Shown: positions 54,131 through 61,941 of the stretch, one piece after another
Numbering within the stretch: the first letter of the stretch is position 1
How the letters are laid out: the number at the start of each line of letters is the position of its first letter
Notes under the pieces: generated by a model
The model's database searches: none
Told to the model about the DNA's origin: nothing
What the model saw: the letters and a program-made list of their open reading frames with translations, nothing else
Translations under genes and position numbers: made by a program
NCBI GenBank assembly: GCA_020444245.1
Contig: JAHLLI010000017.1
Coordinates: 46,828 to 110,827 of the forward strand
Length of the DNA: 64,000 bases
Reading direction: 5' to 3'
DNA from: Actinomycetales bacterium
GTDB taxonomy: Bacteria; Actinomycetota; Actinomycetes; Actinomycetales; Cellulomonadaceae

Positions 54131-55719
54131 CGACCCCGGACGAGCGCGAGCCGGCCCCCGACCCCGCGGCCGGCCAGGGCGACCCCGACGGTCAGGCTCA
54201 GACCGCGGCGCCGGACGGCCCGCCTCCCGACGCGGAGCCGGGCGAGGGGCTCGGCCGGTCGGCCGCGGCGGGTGCCGCATGGCTGACGGCGCAGAAGTGG
54301 GTGGTCCGGCTCTCGGGCCTGGTGACCATCTCGATCCTGGCCCGCCTGGTCTCGCCGCACGACTTCGGCGTGGTCGCCGCCGCGTCCGCCGTCCTGCCGT
54401 TCGTGCTGCTGCTCTCCGACCTCGGGCTGTCGACCTACCTCGTCCAGGCCGAGGACCCGGACCAGCGGGTGCTCTCCACCGGGTTCTGGTTCTCCCTGAC
54501 CGCAGCCTTCGTGCTCGGGGGGGCGATGTTCGCCTTCGTCCCGGTCATGGTGGGTCTCCTGGACGTGCCGGACGCCGCGCCCGTGCTCAGGGTGCTGCTC
54601 ATCTCGGTGCCGCTGGTCGTGGCCGGCTCGGTGCCGACCGCCCTGCTCAGGCGGCGGATGATGTTCCGACGCCTCGCGTTCCAGGGCACCCTGGGCGCCG
54701 GGGTCGCCCAGGTCGTGGCGATCGTCATCGCGGTGGCGGGCGGGGGCGCCTGGGCGCTGGTCGGCCAGGCGATCAGCACGACGCTGATCACCACGAGCGC
54801 CGCGTGGATCAGCGCCCGCTGGCTCCCGTCGTGGCGGTTCTCGTCCCAGGAGTTCGGCCGGATGTTCCACTTCGGATACAAGGTCGTCGCGGTCGACATC
54901 GTCGCGGTGCTGCGCAACTGGGGCGAGACCGCGATCGTCGCGGTCTCGCTGGGCACGTCGGCGCTCGGTTTCCTCACCATCGCCCAGCGCCTCGTGCAGG
55001 TGGCCCAGGAGCTCGGCGGGGCAGCCGTCGCGCCGGTGTCGGTCGTGGTGCTCGCCAAGGTGCGCGACACCCCGGAGCGGCTGCGCCAGGCGTACCGACG
55101 GGCCTCGCTGCTCACCTACGGTGCCGTCACCCCGTTGATGACCTACGTCGCGGTCGCCGCCCCGGTCGTGATCCCGCTGCTGTTCGGCTCTCAGTGGAAC
55201 GAGAGCATCTCCGTCACCAGGGGCCTGGCGGTGGCCGGGATCCTCACCATCGGCGCCTTCGTCGACAACGGCCTGTTCTACGCGATGTCGCGACCGGGCA
55301 CGTGGCTCGTCTACGCGACGATCACCGACCTGGTGACCGTCGGCGCCACCGCGTTGGCCGTCTCGCACGGCCTGACCGCCGTGGCCTGGGCGTTCGTAGG
55401 CGTGGCGATCGCCGCGACGGCCGCTCGCTGGGTGCTCGTGGGGCGCCAGATCGGCAGCCCGGTCGGCGAGCTCGCCCGAGCCTTCGGCGCGGTCGCGGTG
55501 TGCGCCGCGGGCTCGGCCATCGCCGGGATGGCCGTGCTGCTCGTCACCCCGGGCCCGCTGATCGTCCGCGCGGGGCTGATCGGCGTGGCCACCGTGGGCG
55601 TGCACCTCCTGCTGCTGCGGATGGTCCTGCCGCACACCTACCGCGACGCCCTCGAGCTCGGCCCGATCCCGGCCGGGCTGCGTGTCCGGCTCAAGCGGTT
55701 GTCGCGTCTTCCCGCCTGA
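54127..55719 (+). CDS. Wzx-type oligosaccharide flippase
   Basis: A 530-residue MATE-fold polysaccharide transporter with about 12 to 14 membrane helices. GRSAAAGAAWLTAQKWVVRL at about residue 42 and ARLVSPHDFGVVAAASAVLPF are typical of the Wzx/PST family; DLGLSTYLVQAEDPDQRVLS and FHFGYKVVAVDIVAVLRNWG follow. The first 40 residues are Pro/Asp/Gly-rich and cytoplasmic. It should flip lipid-linked repeat units for the Wzy-like enzyme at 38.1 kb. The end overlaps a convergent GT4 by 29 bases. Confidence 0.93.
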   Translation: MTTPDEREPAPDPAAGQGDPDGQAQTAAPDGPPPDAEPGEGLGRSAAAGAAWLTAQKWVVRLSGLVTISILARLVSPHDFGVVAAASAVLPFVLLLSDLGLSTYLVQAEDPDQRVLSTGFWFSLTAAFVLGGAMFAFVPVMVGLLDVPDAAPVLRVLLISVPLVVAGSVPTALLRRRMMFRRLAFQGTLGAGVAQVVAIVIAVAGGGAWALVGQAISTTLITTSAAWISARWLPSWRFSSQEFGRMFHFGYKVVAVDIVAVLRNWGETAIVAVSLGTSALGFLTIAQRLVQVAQELGGAAVAPVSVVVLAKVRDTPERLRQAYRRASLLTYGAVTPLMTYVAVAAPVVIPLLFGSQWNESISVTRGLAVAGILTIGAFVDNGLFYAMSRPGTWLVYATITDLVTVGATALAVSHGLTAVAWAFVGVAIAATAARWVLVGRQIGSPVGELARAFGAVAVCAAGSAIAGMAVLLVTPGPLIVRAGLIGVATVGVHLLLLRMVLPHTYRDALELGPIPAGLRVRLKRLSRLPA

Positions 55720-56866
55720 GCGTCCGCACGATCTTGGCCGGCACCCGCCGGACCTCGAGCGGGAGGTCGGCGAACCAGGACCTGGCGGAGTACGCGCCCG
55801 CCGACCGGTCGTAGACCTCGGCGAGCCGGCGGGTCATCGCCTCGAGCCCGAACCGCTGCTCGGCGAACTCCCGCCCGAACCTGCCGAGCCGGTGACGCAG
55901 CTCACGGTCGGCGACCAGCCCACGCAGGTTCTCCGCGAGCATCACGTCGGCCGACTCCACGACCTCGGGGCTCCAGTAGCTGTTGCGCGCCAGACCCGCC
56001 GCCGTCTCCGGGGTGAACACCTGGCTCCAGCCGTTCTCACCCTGCACCACGAGCGGGCGGCCGTGCGCCAGCCCCCGCGCCGCCGAGCCCCCCATGCCCA
56101 GCACGATGTCCGCGGACGCGTAGGCGGACCGGGGGTCGGCGACAGCGCCGGTGAAGCGCACCGCCTCGCGGCCCAGCCGGGCGTTGACGGCGGCGCCATC
56201 CGCGCGCAGCCGTTCCTCGGCCGGCCCTCCCCCGACGACGGTGAGGGTGACGTCCGGGTCCGCCAGGACCTCGACGGCCCCGATCGCGGCGCCCACCGCG
56301 GTGGACTTCATGTTGTCCTCGAGCCGGGACACGATGACGATCCCGACGCCCGGACCGGACGGCTCCTGCGCCGGCGGCCGGTCACGGTCCATGTCGACCG
56401 GCGGGCTGATGAGCGTGGTGAGCCCGGGCCGGTCGGCGCACTCCTCGAGCAGGTACTCCGTGCCGACCACCATCGGCATGTGGCGGTGCACCGAGTGGTG
56501 CAGCGACATCTCGTACATCGTCAGCACCCACGGCCGGCGGCCGAACAGGCTCGGGCCCCAGTAGATCGGCCTGGGCGCCCCCCAGGTGCCGTAGGCGTGG
56601 ACGAGTGCCGCGCCGATCTCGTCCGCACGCTTCGCGAGGATCCGGCTGTGGGCCAGCACGGTCTCCGGCTCGCGGTAGGGGTGCACGACGATGCCGCGTT
56701 CCCGGGCCACGTCGAGCAGCGACGGCCCGGCCACCTCCGGCACGGGGCCGATGAGGTGCGAGTCGTAGCCGTACGGGACCAGTGCCTCGGCGAAGTCGAG
56801 CGCGCACAGCTGGGTCCCGCCCAGGTCGAGGCTGTTGAGGTGGACCAGGACCACCGTGCGCGTCAT
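55691..56866 (-). CDS. Glycosyltransferase family 4 protein
   Basis: A 391-residue GT-B enzyme, last of a six-gene minus-strand operon. TVVLVHLNSLDLGGTQLCAL opens the acceptor domain; the donor domain has GIVIVSRLEDNMKSTAVGAA and DIVLGMGGSAARGLAHGRPL. ATG 56866 overlaps the stop of the aminotransferase gene. It probably transfers the amino sugar made by the upstream genes. Confidence 0.9.
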   Translation of the reverse strand: MTRTVVLVHLNSLDLGGTQLCALDFAEALVPYGYDSHLIGPVPEVAGPSLLDVARERGIVVHPYREPETVLAHSRILAKRADEIGAALVHAYGTWGAPRPIYWGPSLFGRRPWVLTMYEMSLHHSVHRHMPMVVGTEYLLEECADRPGLTTLISPPVDMDRDRPPAQEPSGPGVGIVIVSRLEDNMKSTAVGAAIGAVEVLADPDVTLTVVGGGPAEERLRADGAAVNARLGREAVRFTGAVADPRSAYASADIVLGMGGSAARGLAHGRPLVVQGENGWSQVFTPETAAGLARNSYWSPEVVESADVMLAENLRGLVADRELRHRLGRFGREFAEQRFGLEAMTRRLAEVYDRSAGAYSARSWFADLPLEVRRVPAKIVRTLRREDATTA

Positions 56867-57966
56867 CGCACCGCCTTGGCGAGCGCCGCCACCACCTGTT
56901 CCTGCTGCGCGGCGGTCAGGTGCGGGTAGATGGGCAGGGAGAGGATCCGATCGGCGGCGGCCTCGGCGACCGGGCACGCGCCGGGCCCCACGCCGAGGTC
57001 CGCGTAGGCGCCCGTCAGGTGCACCGGGACCGGGTAGTGGATGCCCGCGCCGATGCCCGCGTCGTGCAGCTCCGCCAGGACCCGGTCGCGGTCGTCCACC
57101 TGGACCACGTACAGGTGCCAGACGTCCGAGTTGCCCTCGGCCGAGCGCGGCACGACGACCCCGGGCAGGTCCGCGAGCAGTGCGGCGTACCGGTCCGCCG
57201 CCGCGCGGCGCAGCTCGTTCCAGCCCTCGAGCCGAGCGAGCTTCGCCGAGAGCACGACCGCCTGCACGGTGTCCAGGCGGGAGTTGAAGCCGATCACCTC
57301 GTGGTCGTACTTGTGGGCGCTGCCGTGCGCGCTGATCACCCTGGCACGGCGGGCGATCTCGGGGTCGCCGGTGAGCACCGCCCCGCCGTCGCCGGCGGCG
57401 CCGAGGTTCTTCCCGGGGTAGAAGCTGGTACCCGCCGCGACCCCGAAGGTGCCGGCGGACCGTCCGTGGCGCCGGGCGCCCTGGCTCTGCGCCGCGTCCT
57501 CCAGGACGGCGAGGCCGGCGGCTCCCGCGACATCCAGGATCTCCTCCATCGGGGCGACCTGGCCGAACAGGTGGACCGGGATGATCGCCTCGGTCCGCGA
57601 GGTGATCGCCGCCTTGGCCGCCGCCGGGTCGATGAGCAGGTGGTCGGGGTCCACGTCGACGACCACCGGCACGGCTCCCATCCTGGACACCGCCTCGGCG
57701 GTCGCGATGAACGTGTTCGCGGGCACGATCACCTCGGCGCCCGGCCGGATGCCGATCGCGCGCAGCGCGACCTCCAGCGCGTCGGTCCCGTTGGCCACGC
57801 CGACGCACTCGGCCACACCCAGGTAGGCCGCGAAGTCGCGCTCGAACGCCCCGACCGCCGGCCCCCCGACGAACGAGGTGTTCGCGAACACGTCGTCGAG
57901 CCCTGCCCTGACCTCGGCGTCGATCTCGCGTTGCTGGGCACGCAGGTCGACCAGAGGAATCCCCAT
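56863..57966 (-). CDS. DegT/DnrJ/EryC1 sugar aminotransferase (first)
   Basis: A 367-residue PLP aminotransferase that adds an amino group to a keto nucleotide sugar. PLP Lys186 is in SFYPGKNLGAAGDGGAV; VEDAAQ-type residues are LEDAAQSQGA. IPLVDLRAQQREIDAEV and VGVANGTDALEVALRA are typical of the WbpE/FdtB group, which forms 3-amino sugars. ATG 57966 overlaps the NeuD-type gene stop by one base; GTG 57969 is an alternative. Confidence 0.92.
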   Translation of the reverse strand: MGIPLVDLRAQQREIDAEVRAGLDDVFANTSFVGGPAVGAFERDFAAYLGVAECVGVANGTDALEVALRAIGIRPGAEVIVPANTFIATAEAVSRMGAVPVVVDVDPDHLLIDPAAAKAAITSRTEAIIPVHLFGQVAPMEEILDVAGAAGLAVLEDAAQSQGARRHGRSAGTFGVAAGTSFYPGKNLGAAGDGGAVLTGDPEIARRARVISAHGSAHKYDHEVIGFNSRLDTVQAVVLSAKLARLEGWNELRRAAADRYAALLADLPGVVVPRSAEGNSDVWHLYVVQVDDRDRVLAELHDAGIGAGIHYPVPVHLTGAYADLGVGPGACPVAEAAADRILSLPIYPHLTAAQQEQVVAALAKAVR

Positions 57967-58664
57967 CACTGCACCGTCCCGTCCGTCCGGCCCGCCTCAG
58001 GCGGGTTCATGTCCTGGCCCGTGGCCGGGACTCGTTGCGTCAGTCGTCGGGCCGGCACCCCGGCCCAGGTCTCGCCGGCCGGCACGTCGGCGAGCACGGC
58101 AGCGCCCATGCCGACCGTCGCGCCTGCACCGATCCGCACGTGCTCGCGCACCGCGGCGTTCATCCCGAGGTAGGCCTCGGGTCCGACGACCACATCGCCG
58201 GCCAGGCTGACGCCGGCGGTGAGCGTGGCGTAGTCGGACACGACGTCGTCGTGGGTCAGGGTGACGTGCGGCATGACGACGACATGGGCGCCCACCCGCA
58301 CGTCCGCGGTCATCACCACACCCTCCAGGAGCACGCTGCCCACCCCGACGTGACACCCGGCCGGGACCCGCACGCCCGGGTGCACCAGGGTGGCGAAGCG
58401 GTCCGCCCCGACGCCGAGAGCGCCGAGCCTCGCCACGATCGCCCGCCGGGCCGACCCGCGGCCGGCGCACACGAGCAGGGCAGCGTCCGGGTGCTCGCGC
58501 ACCAGGTCCAGGCCGCCGAGCACCCGCACCCCGTCCCCGATCGTCGCGCCGTGCCGCGCCGGGTCGTCGTCGAGCACCCCGATCGCACGGTCACCACGGG
58601 CGTCGAGGGCGGCGAGCGCCTCCCGCGCGAGGCCGCTCGCGGCGAGGAGGAGGACCTGCGTCAC
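57966..58664 (-). CDS. NeuD family sugar O/N-acyltransferase
   Basis: A 232-residue left-handed beta-helix acyltransferase. The N-terminal VLLLAASGLAREALAALDAR is the NeuD/PglD-type Rossmann-like part; repeated hexapeptides run from VRVPAGCHVGVGSVLLEG to GMGAAVLADVPAGETWAGVP. Enzymes of this type acetylate an amino sugar made by the neighbouring aminotransferase. GTG 58664 overlaps the second DegT gene's stop (GTGA). Confidence 0.92.
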   Translation of the reverse strand: MTQVLLLAASGLAREALAALDARGDRAIGVLDDDPARHGATIGDGVRVLGGLDLVREHPDAALLVCAGRGSARRAIVARLGALGVGADRFATLVHPGVRVPAGCHVGVGSVLLEGVVMTADVRVGAHVVVMPHVTLTHDDVVSDYATLTAGVSLAGDVVVGPEAYLGMNAAVREHVRIGAGATVGMGAAVLADVPAGETWAGVPARRLTQRVPATGQDMNPPEAGRTDGTVQ

Positions 58665-59794
58665 CGGCGCGCCGCCGAGCGCACGGCCGCGACCACACGG
58701 CCGATCTCCTCACCGGTCATCTGGTGGAAGACCGGGAGGATCAACGTGGTGTCGGTGAGTCGCTCGGTGACCGGGAGCGGCAGGTGCTCGGCGCCGGCGT
58801 AGGCCGGCTGCCGGTGCGCGGCCATGATCCCGCGTCGCGCGGAGATGTCCGCCTCGGCGAGGTGCGCCAGCAGCCCGTCACGGTCCGTCCCGAGCTCCGC
58901 GCCGGCCTCGATCCAGAACGACTGGAAGTTCGAGGTGCCCCAGGTCGGGTCGGCCACCGCCCGCAGGCCGGGCACGTCCGCCAGCGCCTCGGTGTACTCG
59001 GCGGCGATCTCGCGCCTGCGTGCCACGATCGCGGGCAGGCGGCCGAGCTGGACCAGACCGACGGCCGCCTGCAGGTCGGTCATCCGGTAGTTGAAGCCGA
59101 TCTCGGTGTACTCCTCGGGCGGCGCGAGCACGCTGGCGTGCCGCGCGGCGGCCGACACGCTCATGGCGTGCTCGCGGAGCATCCGGGCCCGGGCCGCCCA
59201 GTCCTCGTGGGGCGTGGTGAGCATGCCCCCCTCACCCGTGGTGATGAGCTTGCGCGGGTGGAAGGACCACGCGGTGACGTCGGCACCGGCGCCCACCGGG
59301 CGGCCACGGTACGTCGAGCCGGCACCGCACGCGGCGTCCTCGACGACGACGATCCCCCGCGGGTCGGTGACGGCCCGGATCGCGTCCAGGTCGACCGGCA
59401 CCCCGCCCTGGTCGACGGCGATGACCGCACGGGTCGCGGGGGTGAGTGCCGCGGTCACCGTCTCGGCGGTGAGGTTGCCGGTGGTGGGGTCGACGTCGGC
59501 GAACACCGGTCGGGCTCCCACGTAGGTGGGGGCGTTGGCCGTCGCGATGAACGAGAACGACGGCACGACCACGTCGTCGCCCGGGCGGACCCCCGCGACG
59601 ACGAGGGCCAGGTGAAGGGCGGTCGTGCACGAGCTCGCCGCGACCGCGTGCGCGGCCTGCTGCACCTCGGCGAAGGCCTGCTCGAACGCGGCGACCCTGG
59701 GCCCCTGCGCGACCCAGCCGGACTCGATGACCTCGGCGGCCGCAGCCACCTCCTCCGGCCCGAGCCAGGGCCGCATCACGTTGATCCGGCTCAT
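58661..59794 (-). CDS. DegT/DnrJ/EryC1 sugar aminotransferase (second)
   Basis: A 377-residue PLP aminotransferase. PLP Lys182 is in SFHPRKLITTGEGGML, with IVVVEDAACGAGS (Asp153) and SSCTTALHLALVVAGVRPGD. This SFHP-K-TTGEGG form is that of the PglE/ArnB-like group, which usually makes 4-amino sugars, unlike the first copy. Two aminotransferases with one acyltransferase suggest a diamino sugar or two different products. ATG 59794 overlaps the epimerase stop. Confidence 0.92.
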   Translation of the reverse strand: MSRINVMRPWLGPEEVAAAAEVIESGWVAQGPRVAAFEQAFAEVQQAAHAVAASSCTTALHLALVVAGVRPGDDVVVPSFSFIATANAPTYVGARPVFADVDPTTGNLTAETVTAALTPATRAVIAVDQGGVPVDLDAIRAVTDPRGIVVVEDAACGAGSTYRGRPVGAGADVTAWSFHPRKLITTGEGGMLTTPHEDWAARARMLREHAMSVSAAARHASVLAPPEEYTEIGFNYRMTDLQAAVGLVQLGRLPAIVARRREIAAEYTEALADVPGLRAVADPTWGTSNFQSFWIEAGAELGTDRDGLLAHLAEADISARRGIMAAHRQPAYAGAEHLPLPVTERLTDTTLILPVFHQMTGEEIGRVVAAVRSAARR

Positions 59795-60789
59795 CGCGGC
59801 GTGGCCTGCGCGCGGGCAGCCGCCACCTCGTGACGCAGCGGGCGCCACCACTCGACCAGCTCACGCAGGCCGTCCTCGAGGCCGACCTCGGCGACGAAAC
59901 CCAGGTCGCGCCTGGCCGCCGAGATGTCGGCGAGTCGCCTGGTCACACCGTTCACCGCGCGCTCCGGGCCGAACTCGACCGACAGGTCCGAGCCCATCGC
60001 GGCGAGCAGGGCGTCGGCGAGCCCGCGAAGGCTCGTCTCGGTGCCGCTCGCGACGTTGTAGACCCCGTCGACCACGTCGGACGTCGCGGCGAGGATGTTC
60101 GCGCGGGCGATGTCCCGGGTGAACACGAAGTCCATGGTCTGGGTGCCGTCGCCGAAGATCAACGGCGGCTGGCCGTCCGCGATCCGCTCCATCCAGCGCA
60201 CCAGGACCTCGGTGTACAGGCCGTGGACGTCCATCCGAGGCCCGTAGACGTTGAAGTACCGCAGCGCCACGTAGTCGAGCCCGTACATCGCCCGGAACGA
60301 CCGGGCCATGCCCTCGTTGAAGGACTTGGCCGCGCCGTAGAACGTGTCGTTGTTGTGGTGGTGGTGCCGCTCGCCGGTCGGGAACTGCTCCGCCAGCCCG
60401 TACACCGACGCGCTCGACGCCATGACGAGCTTGTCGACCTTGTGCTCCGCCGCAGCCTCGAGCACCGTGAAGGTCCCGTCGACCAGCACCTCCAGGGCGA
60501 GGCGCGGCTCCTCGGCGCACTGGGTGATCCTGATCGCGGCCTGGTGGAAGACGACGTCCGACTCGCGGGTCAGGTCGTGGACGAGGTCGCGGTCGCGCAG
60601 GTCGCCCACGACCAGCTCGACCTTCCCGGTCCCGAGCGCGTCGGCGAGGTTCTCCCGCCGGCCGCGCACGAGGTTGTCGAGCACCACGACGCGCGACGCG
60701 CCTGCCTCGATCGCCTGGTCCACGATCGTCGAACCGATCGTCCCTGCGCCCCCGGTCACCAGGAGCCGCGCGCCGTCGAGCGCGGTCAT
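59791..60789 (-). CDS. NAD-dependent nucleotide-sugar epimerase/dehydratase
   Basis: A 332-residue extended SDR enzyme. The NAD motif is VTGGAGTIGS (residues 12-20); catalytic Tyr151 and Lys155 lie in FYGAAK and the Ser in VMASSASVYG. FNVYGPRMDVHGLYTEVLVR is typical of UDP-sugar 4-epimerases and dehydratases. A run of four histidines (RHHHHNN, about 141-147) lies just before the active-site Tyr, an uncommon insert. It overlaps both neighbours by ATGA. Confidence 0.9.
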   Translation of the reverse strand: MTALDGARLLVTGGAGTIGSTIVDQAIEAGASRVVVLDNLVRGRRENLADALGTGKVELVVGDLRDRDLVHDLTRESDVVFHQAAIRITQCAEEPRLALEVLVDGTFTVLEAAAEHKVDKLVMASSASVYGLAEQFPTGERHHHHNNDTFYGAAKSFNEGMARSFRAMYGLDYVALRYFNVYGPRMDVHGLYTEVLVRWMERIADGQPPLIFGDGTQTMDFVFTRDIARANILAATSDVVDGVYNVASGTETSLRGLADALLAAMGSDLSVEFGPERAVNGVTRRLADISAARRDLGFVAEVGLEDGLRELVEWWRPLRHEVAAARAQATPR

Positions 60790-61838
60790 GCACCCACCCC
60801 CGCCGCGTCGACCGATCCGACCTCGATGAGCCGGCCGCCGTCGGCAAGGCTACGCGATACCGCCTCCAGGACCTCCAGGACGCGAAGCCCCGCGTGACCG
60901 TCGGTGCGGGGCGCGCGGCCCTCGCGGATCGCCGCCGCGAACTCGCCGACCATCGCGCCCAGCGCCTCCTTCTCCGGCAACGCCGGGGCCCAGGCGTCCC
61001 CGATCCGGTAGGACACGTTCGTCGTGGTCTTGTCCGCGAGCGGCTCGCCGAGATGGACACCCCGGTCGTAGACGGTGAGCCGCTGCTGGGGCTGGAGGTC
61101 GTCCCAGACGAGCGTCTGCTTGCTGCCGCCGACGACCATCTGGCGGATCTTGGTGGGGCTCAGCCAGTTCACGTGCACGTGGGCGATCGCTCCGCCGGGC
61201 AGCGGGAGGGTGAGGTACCCGACGCAGGACTGTCCCGCACCGATCGGGTCGGCTCCCTGTGCCGCGACCCCGACGGGCTGCAGTCCACCCGGCAGGATGA
61301 AGTCGAGGATCGACAGGTCGTGCGGGGCGAGGTCCCAGAACACGTCCACGTCGGGCTGGACCAGGCCGAGGTTGATCCGCACCGAGTCCACGAAGTTGAG
61401 GTCCCCGATCGTGCCCTCGGCGATCATGTCGCGGATGCGCAGCACCACCGGCGTGTAGCAGAACGTGTGGTCGACCATGAGGACGCGGCCGACCTCGCCG
61501 GCACGCTGGACCATCCGCCGGGCGTCGGCACTCGTCGACGCGATCGGCTTCTCCACGACGACGTGCTTGCCCGCGTCGAGAGCGGCCAGCGCCAGGCGGG
61601 CGTGGGTCCCGGCCGGCGTGGCGATCGCGACGGCATCGACGTCGTCGCGGGCGAGCAGCGCGTCGACCGAGGTCATCACCTCGACCGTGCTGCGGTCACC
61701 GACCACCTTGCGTGCCCGCGCCTCGTCCAGGTCGCACACCGCGACCAGGTCCCAGTCCGGGCTGCCACGGAAGTTCCTCGCCAGGTTGGGGCCCCAGTAC
61801 CCCGCACCGATCACCGCAGCGCGCAGTGGCTCGCTCAT
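60786..61838 (-). CDS. Gfo/Idh/MocA family oxidoreductase (WlbA/WbpB-like)
   Basis: A 350-residue NAD-dependent sugar dehydrogenase. NAD motif is VIGAGYWGPNLARN (residues 9-22); EKP at 96-98 holds the catalytic Lys. DHTFCYTPVVLRIRDMI and FWDLAPHDLSILDFI are typical of WlbA/WbpB, which oxidise UDP-GlcNAcA at C3 before amination by WbpE-type enzymes. It is the first gene of the six-gene operon, with a GAGTGAGG ribosome binding site before ATG 61838. Confidence 0.9.
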   Translation of the reverse strand: MSEPLRAAVIGAGYWGPNLARNFRGSPDWDLVAVCDLDEARARKVVGDRSTVEVMTSVDALLARDDVDAVAIATPAGTHARLALAALDAGKHVVVEKPIASTSADARRMVQRAGEVGRVLMVDHTFCYTPVVLRIRDMIAEGTIGDLNFVDSVRINLGLVQPDVDVFWDLAPHDLSILDFILPGGLQPVGVAAQGADPIGAGQSCVGYLTLPLPGGAIAHVHVNWLSPTKIRQMVVGGSKQTLVWDDLQPQQRLTVYDRGVHLGEPLADKTTTNVSYRIGDAWAPALPEKEALGAMVGEFAAAIREGRAPRTDGHAGLRVLEVLEAVSRSLADGGRLIEVGSVDAAGVGA

Positions 61839-61864
61839 CGTCCATCCTCACTCTCGGGGCTTCC

Positions 61865-61915
61865 AGTGTGACGGTCACCGACGGCGCTTCGTACCGCGAT
61901 GTCCGGTTTTCACCC
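61865..61915 (-). promoter_or_regulatory. GGGTGAA box and weak -10 for amino-sugar operon
   Basis: On the minus strand GGGTGAA (61915-61909) is followed, at exactly 39 bases, by CACACT (61870-61865), a weak -10 (A2 and T6 kept). The spacing equals that at 23021 and 33426. Downstream lies the operon's first gene at 61838. Confidence 0.4.
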
Positions 61916-61941
61916 GTTCGCCCCTTCGCGACGGACGATCT

